In this document: positions 53,985 to 64,000 of the stretch, piece after piece
How the letters are laid out: each line of letters starts with the position of its first letter
How positions within the stretch are numbered: position 1 is the first letter of the stretch
Origin: Cordylochernes scorpioides
Taxonomy: Eukaryota > Arthropoda > Arachnida > Pseudoscorpiones > Chernetidae
Length of the DNA: 64,000 bases
Direction: 5' to 3'
Assembly (NCBI GenBank): GCA_030710605.1
Contig: CP092884.1
Coordinates: forward strand, 17,899,483 to 17,963,482
Made by a program: the position numbers and the translations under genes
The notes under the pieces: model-generated
What the model saw: the letters and a program-made list of their open reading frames with translations, nothing else
The model's database searches: none
What the model was told of the DNA's origin: nothing

Positions 53985-54113
53985 GAATTGTAATCTTAGC
54001 TACATAGTCGGAATCAATTAGTCCAGCATCTATACTATTGGAACTCTTTTTTATTTTTATTTATTTTTTTTTATTTTTTATTTTCTGGTCATCTCTTCCC
54101 AGCCGGGGGAGTA

Positions 54114-54444
54114 TGTTGGATCCTATAGTTAATAATTTCCTTAAATTCAATTTTATATATGAAAATTAAGCCAAAATATTCTAAATTCAATTGTACAATA
54201 TAAATCTTTAATATGTAAATTTTAAAGCAATCAACATGTATGTAAATTTCTAGTTTGGTTAGTTAATAGTTTTTTTGTTTTCTCTCTCTCTCTACCACTA
54301 GTATCAAAATCTAAGTCAAATTCATGTAATCTAAAATCATGTGGTAGCTACTCTTAACTCTAAAACCAAAAGACAATAAAATAATTCAAGACAAGTGGCA
54401 AAGTGCTTCTTAGTATCATTTACTGAACATTCAAGCCACGAACA
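54114..54444 (+). repeat. 3' LTR of chimeric BEL element
   Basis: Differs from the 5' LTR at two sites (T/G in TTATTTAATAG versus TTAGTTAATAG, C/T in TACTCCTAAC versus TACTCTTAAC). Confidence 0.95.
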
Positions 54445-54449
54445 GTGCC

Positions 54450-54760
54450 TAAGGATGGATAATTATTAAAATTTTAAAATATGGCGGTTTAACGTATTAT
54501 TCCAAAAATATGTGGTAACATGTGTTTGAAATATATTGAAATGCTCGAAAATTACATAAAGAAGACTGGGGATCAAAATAACATGTATTTTAATGCCTAA
54601 CGATGAATAATTATTTAAAAAATTTAAAATATGCCGGTTTAACGTATTTTTCAAAATATGTGAAAGAGACATGGATTTTTATCTCAGGGTCGTTGGGCTT
54701 ACTTCTTGCAGATTACTTTGCAATTTTCAGTAGTTTCTGGCCTCGCGACGGGCGCCAAAA
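54450..54760 (-). other. Leader and primer site of the long-LTR element
   Basis: Two direct copies of GGCGGTTTAACGTATT-type sequence (about 54454-54530 and 54602-54665) lie between the BEL insertion and the LTR. On the minus strand TGGCGCCCGTCGCGAGG (54741-54757) starts three bases after the LTR. It resembles a tRNA-primed site of the TGGCGCCC type. Confidence 0.6.
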
Positions 54761-56452
54761 TGTTGGATCGTTTCTTATGTCCTATTTGAGGACATCTCGA
54801 CCTTAAACCTGGTCTAGCTCAGCAATAATAACATTTGTAATTGTATACCACAGTAGATTAAACTTAGATACATACACAAAAATAAATATAGCACACACCA
54901 AGGATTCACACATGATTTGTATTTAATTAAGGATAAAGTATTACCAACACACTTTAAAATATTAAAACATTAATTTTTATTTACCTCGGTGGATTTTACA
55001 AGCTTTCATTTGTAGACAAACATGAGTGGGCTTAAAATTATTTTTTTAACAAAATTATAAAACTTCCTAGGTAATTCAACCAAGTTACCACATCTAAATA
55101 AATGGATTAATAAAGATGACTAATATTTTGTAAAAACCATAAAGGCCAAGACCTCTATTCACTATATATCTTATATAGTAGAGTCTACCACAAAAATTAC
55201 TACCTATTAGAACTATTACTATTCTTTTACAAACGGACCTCTTTAGGTCTACTCATTAAATTCTTATAATATATTTGGACTTACCAATATCTTCTCTACA
55301 TACCATCACCAAATTTGTCTTGACAACCCCATCGTCCAGGACCTCCCCGTCAGGTCGCGCCTCTCGTCCAAACTAACCGTTATTTTTCAATACAGCCCCC
55401 CAAAAAATTGTTATCTTCCTACAGAGTAAAAAAAATAATTATTTTAATATTCTTAGAACACATTTAAAAATAATAATAATAAATAAAATATTATTTTTAA
55501 AAGAATATTTAAAATAATAATAAAGATAATAAAATATAAATGTTTTTAAAAAATTTTATATAGTAATTTCTTCTTCAAGAAATTCGAAATTAAACTTCTT
55601 CTTATTAAAAGAAAAGTTTGAGATAATAATAAAAATGATAAAATATAACACGTCTATCCCTTAAAATTTATATAGTAATCTTTTCCTTAAGAAAATTTAA
55701 AGCAAAGAAATATGCCCAATTTATCTGGGTATGTATTTAATTGGTTTTATTCATTTTAGAATAAAAAATGAATTTAGAAATTTCCCTAAATGGTAATATA
55801 ATTTTGGACGTCTCATTTTGCATATAAATGGTGATTGACGAATTCACATATTTACATAATTTACATAATATTCACATATGGCTTGCACATCCTCCTCTGG
55901 GCCTGTCTGCATCGGGCTTCTGGATACTTAGACAGGGCCGATGTCATCTCCAGCTGGGCATCTTCCCCGGCTTTGGTCTTAAAAGCATCGTTGAGATTCC
56001 TCGTTGGGGAATTCTCCACTTTGTGTATTCTCCTCTGGACCTTTCTGCAGCGGGCCTTGGGATACTTAGACAAGGCCAATGTCATCTCCAGCTGGGCATC
56101 TTCCCCGGCTTTGGCCTTAAAGGCATCGTTGAGATTTCTTGTTGGGGGAATTCTCCATCTTTCTAGAGCGGGTCTTGAGGTACACGCCCAGGGTTGCTTC
56201 CAGTTCTTCATTTTCCTATCCGCCTCGTTGTTGTCCTTCTGTGGAGGGTTGGTCGGTATCTTGGTCACGGTACCACCAGTGTCACCTCCGATTGGGCGTC
56301 CTCCCCTGCTTTGACCTTTAGAGCACCGTCGGCCATCGTTGTGGGATCTCCATCTGGACAACAAACACTTCGGCAAGACACTGTGCATATATGATGTGAA
56401 TGTTTACATCATTGTTGGGTCTGTTTTTGTGAAAATCTTGTGTGGCCCAACA
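54761..56452 (-). repeat. 5' LTR of the long-LTR element
   Basis: 1692 bp, continuous through the position that is an N gap in the partner. Carries the 175-codon version of the repeat-encoding frame (55861-56388). Confidence 0.9.
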
Positions 56453-56456
56453 TATT

Positions 56457-57301
56457 TAATACTGTATACACTGTTTTACTTTCAAAAATGTCATTAATAA
56501 TTTGAATACAGAAACATTGAAAACCTTCTTAATAATGGTGATAATTTTTAATAAAAGTTTTGATGGAATTTGGGAAATAAAACGAAACGAAAAAAAGGAA
56601 ATCTGACAAAAAATAGCTTTAAAACTTTCCCCAAATTTCTAAATGGTCAAATAGCAAATGGCTATATAAATAAAGTTATACACAAAGATAAAATATAGAA
56701 TTTAAAATATTTTTTTTTTACCTAATTTTAATGCATTGTAAATTCTTCATCTTCAGGGTCATTGGTAGTTATGTGAAAAATTTGGTGACATTTGATAAAG
56801 TAGTTTCTGAGTTTATCGATAAACTGACAGACAAATTTTGATTTTTATATATATAAAGATAATACAGAGATAATAAATCAGCGTGCTGAAAATATAACAG
56901 ATTAATTAATATTTATCCTTATTTTTCCAAAAAAAAAGGTTTTTCAAACTAATAATTAGATAGAAACCTTTCTGGTAGTATATTAAACAATTTCTCAAAG
57001 TTAAATTGCGATGAAATGAGTAGTTTGGTCCGGCATAAAGAAGAGGCATATAATCATTTTTCCTATATGCATGATAATATTTAGAGCAGATTGTTGAATT
57101 ATAACAGATAAAATAGAATATTTTTTGATTATTTTCAGGCGAAAAGTTATTTCAAAAATTTTATTTGCTAGAAACCTTCCCAGTACTATACTAAATAACG
57201 TCCCAAAGTTTCATGGCGTTCCAATGAGTGGTTTGGTCAGGCATAAAGGACAGACACACCACACACAAACACACACATACATTCATTTATATATATATAG
57301 A
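56457..57301 (-). mobile_element. Helitron-like 5' ends, nested (minus strand)
   Basis: The minus strand from 57302 reads TCTATATATATAAATGAATG, then GTGTGTGTTTGTGTGTGG and a conserved GGAACGCCATGAAACTTTGG region: a Helitron 5' start. A second start (TCTTTATATATATAAAAATC) begins at about 56867. No CTAGT 3' end was found downstream, so both look truncated. Confidence 0.5.
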
Positions 57302-57536
57302 TGATCTGGCTTTGTGTCTTCTACTCGAATGAATGTTTGTTTCTGCATACTAAAAGTGAACTCGCTTCACCCGTGGTCTCTGCTCTTTTGGAATTTTTTC
57401 CCTATATAATTTTGTATCTGATTATCAAACATGATACAGCAATATTTTCATTATCGTTTTCTGACTAAAAAACAACTATTTTTTCCCAGAACCTGTCAAT
57501 TTCAATTTTTCTTGGCTAAAAATACGACAATATTGG
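57302..57536. other. Unassigned spacer
   Basis: Contains a small GC-richer word (GAACTCGCTTCACCCG) that resembles a Helitron subterminal hairpin in reverse, but no end sequence. No gene. Confidence 0.3.
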
Positions 57537-57870
57537 AGGTTGCGAAAGGATTTTTTCAATAAATGTTCAAGACATGGAAGGAATTAGAAATCCAAATATT
57601 CAGATTCCTATCTAAAACGTCCTTGGAATTACAAGCAAATAAATCAGAAAAGCCAACAAATATATTATTTTTATCTGTTATGATTTAGTCATCTTATTCC
57701 AATATCATCACGCATATATTTATATTCATTATATATATATTGGTGTGTGTGTAACAATATACCACCATACATTTCACGACATCTTTTTAAATAGTTCCCC
57801 TTTTTCAATTAGTATGTTGTTACTTTTAACTATTTAATCAATTGTTTAATTATAATTCACTTCCGACCTC
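57537..57870. repeat. Dispersed repeat, copy 1
   Basis: Shares ATTAGAAATCCAAATATTCA, GAAATTACAAGCAAA and ATTTCACGACATC-type blocks in the same order with 63288-63710. Non-coding, moderately diverged. Confidence 0.65.
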
Positions 57871-57992
57871 CTACGAGGAATTGACCAAATCTGCTACGAG
57901 CAGGCTTGCAGCTATTTAAAGCCAACGTCGTCTCAGTGATAAGGCTTTTTTTTTTTTTTTTGACTGGCATATATACGACTAAAAATAGCGTG

Positions 57993-58406
57993 AATAATTA
58001 ATTATAAAAAAACACTTTTAAAAAAAAGCTTTTATTTAAAATGCACTAAAAATAACAAAATAAATATTTTTGAAGTATTGCCTTTTTTTCTGAAGGTACC
58101 ATTTAACAAATAAAATAATAGACTTAGAAATAAATGCGGTGGGGTACAATAATAATAAATTTGAGATCAATGTGATTTTATATGAAGCAAATGATTGGCA
58201 AGATTATGCCTTTCATTAAATTTATACCTATTTGCTGCATAAATGATTATCATCCCCCACCGCTTTTATTTCTACGTCTATCATTTTATTTATTAAATGG
58301 TACCTTCAGAAAAAAAATCAATACTTCAGAAATATTTATTTTGTTATTTTTAGTGCATTTTAAATATAAGCTTTTTTTTAAAAGTGTTTTTTATAATTAA
58401 TTATTA
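57993..58406. mobile_element. Foldback element with about 160-bp inverted arms
   Basis: The left arm (57993-58155) and right arm (58240-58406) are near-perfect complements, from AATAATTAATTATAAAAAAA through ATGCACTAAAAATAACAAAA and GGTACCATTTAA to GCGGTGGG. The loop is about 85 bp. Such long arms suit a foldback/MITE. Both flanks are AT-rich, so the target duplication is not clear. Confidence 0.85.
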
Positions 58407-58592
58407 AATTTACATTTTGTGTTTAAAAATATTATATTTAGTTATTCATTCAATTTTTATTTTAATATCGAATTTTTTAGAACTTATATGCGGAGTATTC
58501 TTTTGCAGAAATTTTACATATTTTTTTAAAGACTACCATTTTCATGCCTAACCTTTTCTTTTTCTGAAGCTCTTATCTCAATTTCTAGGCAA

Positions 58593-59100
58593 CATATATA
58601 TAAATCAGATTGTGTTGTATCATTGCTTTACAGTTTTTTTTTTCAGAAAGCTGAATGCCTCCTAAAAAACGCAAGGCTTTTGGCCACTGCCAAGCAGAGG
58701 CTAAAAAAGGAAACAACAACGTGCTAACGAAACGACAATAGAAAGAGAGCGTAGACTTGCTAATCTGCGGGAGAGATTCAGTGATTCGCATGCTTCAGAG
58801 ACAGAACAGCAGCGTGAGGCCCGGCTAAAGGCTACGCGAGAGAGAGCTACAACCTCCAGGGCTTCAGAGACTGCAGAGCAGCGGGGGGAAGGATAAGTGG
58901 TTTGCGCGACAGAGCTACGACTTCCAGGGCTTCAGATCATCTCTTTATAAAAATATCGCTTCTCAGATACAAAGTTTGGAGCGGGACGTTTCACAAGAAT
59001 GACATCCACGGCGCCAATTTTTTAATTGTAACGAATAGTGTTTGAATAAAAGCATTTAATCGGGGTAAAACCCGGGCGTTGCCCAGGTCATTCGGCTAGT
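58593..59100 (+). mobile_element. Internally deleted Helitron with N-terminal coding remnant
   Basis: The 3' end is typical: hairpin CCCGGGCGTTGCCCAGG at about 59070, then CGGCTAGT ending at 59100. A 5' region near 58593 (CATATATATAAATCAG) fits the family start. The few hundred bp between hold the beginning of a Helitron protein followed by deletion up to the 3' end. Confidence 0.7.
58655..58960 (+). pseudogene. Helitron protein N-terminal fragment
   Basis: ATG at 58655 begins MPPKKRKAFGHCQAEAKKGN. After a stop/frameshift at about 58740 the series continues RRLANLRERFSDSHASETEQ, then ATRERATTSRASETAEQR: the repetitive Arg/Glu/Ala start seen before Rep-helicase in animal Helitrons. Rep and helicase domains are absent. 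Confidence 0.65.
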
Positions 59101-59249
59101 AGCTTATAAAATACCAGGCTTTTACATGGTTTATATGTATATTAAGAACTAGATCATTATCCCGTTCTACTAATGGGTCTAGAACGATATAGATAGTCTT
59201 TTCTGAACACCATTGTTGAATATTTCCCCACATATAGATAAATTAAAAT

Positions 59250-61365
59250 GATAAAAATTTCTTCAGCAAGGAAGGCTTCCCCACCTTGAGAGAGTCCTCC
59301 TCCCGACAAGGAGGGTTTCTTCTTGAACACTCCTCAGTTCCACGCCAAGGAAATACCTATAGATGCGCGTCTTGGCAGATGCCAGGATGGTCAGGGCGTC
59401 ATCGTCTAGGCCATGCCCTAAAACCCAGCCCTGCAGGTCAGGGGGCCGCCCGATGATGGTAAATACCTTCCAGATGAGAGGACTGATGTAGCAGCAGGAC
59501 CAGTACTGGTGAACCAACGACAGGTCGCTGGACACACAGGCGACGCAGGAATTTTGTGCCGATGCTGGATGGGCTGGATGGGGCAGGGCGTGCAGAGCTA
59601 GCCTCACTGCCACATCCGCGTTGTGCCTGGAGAAGGCTCAACGCCGGAGCGACGACAAGCCGATGTTGATGGGTAGGTATATATGTTCCTCCCACCTTCT
59701 AGCGAACTGGACGATGGGCAGGGCAGTCAGGCGTGGGCGTTCTAACATGCGTCGGGCAGTTAAGGTGATGACTCGCAAGAACGGCGTAGTCGTCCCGCAC
59801 AGTACTATGGCCTGGTCGATGGTGTTTACTCGGTAGGTCCCGCGTAGATTTTCGTCGATAAGACGACGACAGAGGCAGGTCAGCGACGCGGCGTCAGCCA
59901 GGGCGCAACGCGTAGGCCAAGTGAGGTGAGGGACAGGGCCGGCGAAGTCCCCAATGCAGGCACTGACCCACCTGGTAGAAGCCAGAAGGTCGGGTGGCCG
60001 TAGACGGCGGCAGCCACCTATGATGGGGAGGTTCAGGAGCTGAGGCGGTGTAAGCGCACAGTGGTCCAGCGTGAGGATGTCAGCGACCGCCTCCCATATA
60101 TTAGGAAGCTGGAGACGCCGCCGTGGCGGGAGCCAGGACCCAGATGGATGGATATAACTACGCACCGCTCTCGACCATCCAAGAGTATACATTACGGCTG
60201 CCGCGCAGTGCGGCCTGCACGCCCTTTTAGCACGACATCCGCAGTTGGGCCTCGATGTCGATGAGGCCGAATCCTCCAAGAGAGACGGGTCTCACCTGGA
60301 CGCTACCAGGCATCCAGGAGGTGAGCGCCGGCCCCCAGATGAACCGCGCAAGACCTGCCTGGATCTTGTGGATAGTACGGTCGGTAGCTGTGGATGTGAT
60401 GGACTACCGAGGAAAGCACCAAGGTGTTGGCGGCTCTGGCCTGGCCGTTGAGAGAGAGGCCGCGGGTGTAGGGAGACCACCTCGTTATAGCAGCTTTGAG
60501 CAGGACCAGGATATGTCTTTCTTAGGCTGAATTTTGATTTCCTGGCGTCACATTGCAGCCCAACAACTTCAGTTCGACCGACAACAAGAAGATGCCGAGT
60601 GGAGCTTCGTTGCGGGTATGCCAGGCGCCGCACCATAGACCTTTGCTTTTGGTGAAATTTCCTTTTATGCCGGAGGCGCGCCGGAAGTTCTCTAAGATGG
60701 AGGTCACTACTCCGAACTGTTCTTCACTGCGGATGAGCAGGACGATGTCGTCGGCGTAGGCGAGGACATTACCGGGGCCGAGCGCTTGCTCAAGGCGACG
60801 TAGGAGTGGGCTTTTGGCGAAGCTGAACATTGCGGCGCTGATGGCTCAGCCCTGTCTCACACCGTTCAGAAGCTGGAAAGGTTTGGTGTGGAGGCCTCCG
60901 GGTGGACCGTCGCATCTTCTCAGGGATAGATGAGGAGAAACCACCCGATGAAGACTGGTGGCAGCCTCAGCGAGACCATCAGGGACACCAAGAAGCCGCG
61001 GTAGGTCTGGCTCTGAGGCACCAGAACCGTAAGATGGGGGCGCAAACGCCAGAGGAGGATATTGCCCAGGATCCGGTAGTCCGCTGCTGCCGAGACAGGC
61101 CTGTAGCCGCAGAGCCCATGGCCGCCGTGGGACTTGGGGACCAGGCAGATTTCGATGTAGGCAAAGCCCCGCGGAGTTGGGAGGCTTCGTAGACACGCTT
61201 GAGAGCGTTGCGAGGAAGTCCTCGTAGGCCATGTAGAACTCGCAGAGCAAGCCGTCCCATCTGGGGCCCTTCCGAGCGGCAGGCGGCGGATGGCGGTGGC
61301 GATCTCTGTCGCGGAGACCTCGGAGCGGACCAGGGGATCGTCCTCTTCGAGGATGAACTATGATC
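59250..61365 (-). pseudogene. GC-rich, 5'-truncated LINE (reverse transcriptase and C-terminal region)
   Basis: RT signatures occur in order on the minus strand but in different frames: GPRWDGLLCEFY (about 61240-61275), SHGGHGLCGYRPVSAAADYR (about 61075-61135), LAYADDIVLLI (about 60735-60770), GIKGNFTKSKGLWCGAW and PLGI...KLLG (about 60560-60670). A C-terminal frame at 59638-60279 is Trp/Arg-rich. The RT palm style (SKGLWCG, PLGI) suggests the L1/Tx1 type (tentative). Several indels kill it. Base composition is far richer in GC than the rest of the window. 5'-truncation at about 61365 is typical of incomplete reverse transcription. Confidence 0.75.
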
Positions 61366-61376
61366 CCCACATATAT

Positions 61377-62260
61377 ATATGGTAATTTAAACCAACAACC
61401 CTATATTGTATAATTACTTATAACAAGATTGTCATGTTGTATATAGAAACACATCTATAAATAATTATGCGCATGATTAATCTGTGTCATTGCATCACCA
61501 TATGTAATGTACTTTGTACAAACTAAAGACAAATAAATAAAACTATGTAATAGATTAAGAGCTAAGTTAAAGCAAGATTGAGAAGTTCAAAAACGTCTAA
61601 ATTCGAGACAACCCTAAATAGGAATTTAGCGAGTCGTTGCCATCAAGGTCAAAGGGTGCAGACGTTCAAAGTTCACCTTCTCAGACATCTCCAACCCCCC
61701 TCCTCGGGAATGGTATATAAACACCTCGGTTTTAACCGACCGCAGTTAGTCCGGAGTTAGTCAGCAGTTAGTCTCTTCACCGTCGGCGCGAGCCCTTGTC
61801 GCTTATAGCCAGGACCACCTCATCGACCATGTAAAACAGTAAGAAACTCTTATCTCCATCTTGCTTAACTCGGCTCCTATCTGTTCATGGAACTTTCCTA
61901 CTTCAGCTGTGTCTCTTCGTTTTGTGTGTGTGGACATTCCCAAACTTTCCACTCTGCCTCGACCACGACTGCCTGTACTCTGTGAAAACTGTTAAAGGTC
62001 TTCCAAAGTGCAGAGAGGTACTGGAAAACTCTCCACGCCCTGACTGTTACCGCCTCTCGGCTACTACAGTTTTGACCACCGGTTACCACAGCTATAGCGA
62101 GAGTCGACAGGATCTCATCACAGATAAGTCGACAGCAACTCGTTATCACATCAAAGTCGACAGGATCTCATCACAGATAAGTCGACAGCAACTCCTTCAT
62201 CACATCTAAGTCGACAGGATTCTACAAGAGGCTACCAGACCTCAACATATTACATATATA
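61377..62260 (+). promoter_or_regulatory. LTR-like / promoter-like relic with TATA box and direct repeats
   Basis: TATATAAACACC (61711-61722) is followed about 25 bp later by a CAGTTAGT cluster (three AGTTAGTC words) resembling an initiator region, as in insect LTR promoters. Downstream a 39-bp word starting GTCGACAGGATCTCATCACA is repeated with a 53-bp period (62103, 62156) plus a partial third copy. TGTTG at 61434 and CAACA at 62247 could be solo-LTR ends, but no target duplication was seen. Confidence 0.4.
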
Positions 62261-62880
62261 CATTTTGTAACCCCCTCCCCCTTTCTATATATAGGAATAT
62301 TTCGATGTATAAAAGGCAATGTATATAAATTTAACTGTCATTTTAACAGGACATAGAGAAAATCTGAAGAAAAAAATTGCCGCATTTTTAGCCAAGAAAA
62401 AATAAAATTGACCAAGTACTCAACAAAAATAGTTATTTTTCAGCTAGAAAATGATGATAAGAATATTGGTTATCTTGTTAGATTTTCAGAAACAAATTTC
62501 TTGGGGGGGGGGGATTCCTTAAAGCAGAACATAGGCGAAGCCAGATCATCATTTTTAGATGGCATGAACAAAATTCTAACAAAAAAAAATCACTCGAGCA
62601 AAAGACAAAGGAAGCCAGGTCATATCTATATATAAAATATCGCTTCTCGATCTTTTAACTATGATAAAAGTGTATTATATATTTATATACTAGTGTGAAT
62701 GTACCCAGTGTCATTATATATATATAAACACCTACTTATATATGAGAATGTCAGCCAACCAAAATATTGGCAAATAAATATTTTATTAAATCAAATCTAC
62801 GCCTTTTTATTATCTAATATATACTGTATATAGATAAACATATACTATTACTTTGATCATAACTAAACGGCCGAAAAGCG
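62261..62880. other. AT-rich stretch without recognised features
   Basis: Contains a G-run near 62503-62512 and TA microsatellites near 62690-62745. No gene or element border supported. Confidence 0.35.
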
Positions 62881-62887
62881 ATATTAA

Positions 62888-63240
62888 AAGTTTTATTCAA
62901 CTTGCTTCCATGTCTGTGTCCACAAATCTTATAATCAAATTTTAGTATATTTCAAATATTTCTTGAGCAAAAAAAAGTATAAATCAGAAATTTTTACACT
63001 TGTCAAAGTCTGATGAAAATGCAAGTCGACAAATTTTCAGACTTCAGGGTAGTGAGGATGGCCAGGAACAGACCAATTTCCAAATTGCCATTCAAAATTT
63101 TATATTTAATTTTAATATGCTTCCAGATCACAAAAGAGCTTGAAACTTTTGAAACTCGCTCAGACCAATATGCAATACAAGTATACAAATTTTCAGACTT
63201 CTAGGTGGTTGGAGTGGCCAGGAATGAACAATTTTCTATA
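62888..63240. repeat. Diverged third copy of the 39.3-kb dispersed repeat
   Basis: AAAAGTTTTATTCAACTTGC, CCATGTCTGTG and CAAATTTTCAGACTTCAGGG correspond block by block to the copies at 39287 and 39658. Confidence 0.6.
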
Positions 63241-63287
63241 TTTCTTTTTAAATCTTATGTGGGGCTCAAAGTCAAGTCTGGAACTGT

Positions 63288-63710
63288 TGAGAGTTGTGAA
63301 TTGATTTTTTCCTCGATTGTTCAAGGCCCCAAACGAATTAGAAATCCAAATATTCAGGTTCCTTTTTGAACCCTACTTGAAATTACAAGCAAAAATCTGT
63401 CAAAAGTCAATAAATATAATAATTTATTTGTTATAATTCAGTAATCTGATTCAATATCACAATGTTTATATTTATATTATGATGCATTAGCGCGCCATCT
63501 GTTATGAAAATTCGAAACTATTATATCGCGTCTATAATAGTTTTCATATCGAATTTTCATATATATTCATATATTAATTACATATGTATATATGATAATA
63601 TAGGACCATACACACATTTCACAACATCGTTATATATAATTCCCCTTCCTCAAATAAATCATTTTATTAGTTACAACTAAAATTAATCAATTGAATAATC
63701 ATAATCCCTA
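63288..63710. repeat. Dispersed repeat, copy 2
   Basis: Same order of blocks as 57537-57870, with a TA/GC insertion near 63484-63595 (GCGCGCCATCTGTTATGA, ATCGCGTCTATAATAG). Confidence 0.6.
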
Positions 63711-63883
63711 TTAAATATGTAACAATTATAATTATCCCTCATGTGTCTGTAACTTCTGTAATCATTTCTGAACCCCCCTTGTTAAAGTCTTACTCATTTA
63801 TATTTATAAGTTGTAACACACACATATATAGGTATGAAAATAGAGAAATCCATAAATAAATCTTTAATTAAAAAGGCATATAT

Positions 63884-64000
63884 TGGATCAAAATATCATT
63901 TATTTTACCAATATTTCAGTTGGCTGAACGCCAACCTTTATCAAGGTGTTATAATATATTTAATGTGTGTCAACAACACCTTGGCGTTCAGCCAAATGAA
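63884..64000. repeat. Penelope/hammerhead-like terminal repeat pair at the window edge
   Basis: The minus strand reads CTTGATAAAGGTTGGCGTTC then AGCCAACTGAAATATTGG. The plus strand at the very end reads ACACCTTGGCGTTCAGCCAA then ATGAA. Both are variants of a TTGATGAAGG...TGGC-GTTCA-GCCA...GAAA-type Penelope terminal motif, arranged as an inverted pair about 70 bp apart. The window cuts the second copy. Confidence 0.5.

Larger units (their letters stand above)
48937..54444 (+). mobile_element. Chimeric BEL/Pao element, young, lacking RT and integrase
   Basis: 331-bp LTRs (48937-49267, 54114-54444) with two differences by eye, and target duplication GTGCC (48932-48936, 54445-54449). A primer site (TGGTCCCTCATCGAGCC, 49271-49287) and a GC/purine tract (AGCCGGGGGAGTA, 54101-54113) are present. 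Gag, protease and RNase H are of BEL/Pao type. The RT fingers/palm and the integrase core are missing and replaced by foreign-looking open sequence. It is nested in the long-LTR element. Confidence 0.92.
40424..56452 (-). mobile_element. Long-LTR retrotransposon derivative, mostly non-coding interior
   Basis: Two LTRs (40424-42212, 54761-56452) of about 1.69 kb flank the interior, with a 4-bp target duplication TATT (40420-40423, 56453-56456). The minus orientation follows from a primer-site-like TGGCGCCCGTCGCGAGG next to the right LTR and a purine tract next to the left LTR. The interior is about 7.0 kb after removing the BEL insertion. It holds tandem repeats and only one pol-tail-like peptide, so it must have depended on enzymes in trans (LARD-like). 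Confidence 0.85.

Noticed and set aside
59621-61192. Plus-strand open frames in the GC-rich island
   Set aside because: They are antisense shadows of the minus-strand LINE; GC-rich sequence leaves few stops.
59250-61365. Bacterial contamination because of high GC
   Set aside because: Ordered reverse-transcriptase motifs of LINE type are present, and the flanks are normal AT-rich repeats.

Overview
This is a eukaryotic (animal, most likely arthropod) intergenic window, AT-rich and packed with nested transposable elements. There is no operon structure, and no spliced cellular gene can be recognised. The only non-transposon protein gene I can support is one intronless DEAD-box RNA helicase of the eIF4A/eIF4A3 type (11835-13034, minus). 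The suggestion of an arthropod rests on the element mix (BEL/Pao, mag-like Ty3, copia, R1/I-like LINE, Helitrons, Penelope-like elements). It is inference, not proof.

Layout. 1-3421: decayed Ty1/copia element with its 3' LTR. 3482-9426: non-autonomous pogo/Tigger-like DNA transposon split by a very young copia element (4688-9204, identical 280-bp LTRs, TSD ATGAC). 9474-10266: hAT element with perfect 8-bp TSD. 10.35-11.13 kb: small inverted-repeat elements, one of them a head-to-head pair of hammerhead-like repeats. 11835-13034: eIF4A-like helicase. 13591-17604: Ty3/gypsy gag and pol on the minus strand without recognisable LTRs. 19310-19857: Helitron. 19877-38341: head-to-tail array of a 4.27-kb Penelope-like element on the minus strand. 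Its GIY-YIG nuclease lies at the N terminus, before the reverse transcriptase. Copy A is split by a LINE with two open frames (23835-28341), copy B by a young mag-like Ty3 element (30600-34962, TSD AATAT), copy C is a partial leader copy, and an inverted fragment closes the array. 40424-56452: a 16-kb minus-strand LTR element with about 1.69-kb LTRs (TSD TATT). It has almost no pol left and carries a young BEL/Pao element (48937-54444, TSD GTGCC). In that BEL element the reverse transcriptase and integrase have been replaced by Ser/Pro-rich and acidic coding sequence. 56.5-64 kb: Helitron ends, a foldback element, a GC-rich 5'-truncated LINE, a promoter-like LTR relic, dispersed repeats and, at the edge, another Penelope/hammerhead-like repeat.

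How it fits together: the region is a landing zone where elements have inserted into elements. Order of events can be read from the nesting. Tigger came before copia-2. The Penelope array came before the LINE and the mag-like element. The long-LTR element came before BEL. Most coding frames are broken by one or two lesions, often in homopolymers. The LINE, the gypsy gag/pol, the helicase and the BEL chimera keep long open frames. A 100-N assembly gap (40577-40676) lies inside one long LTR at a point where the partner LTR is continuous.
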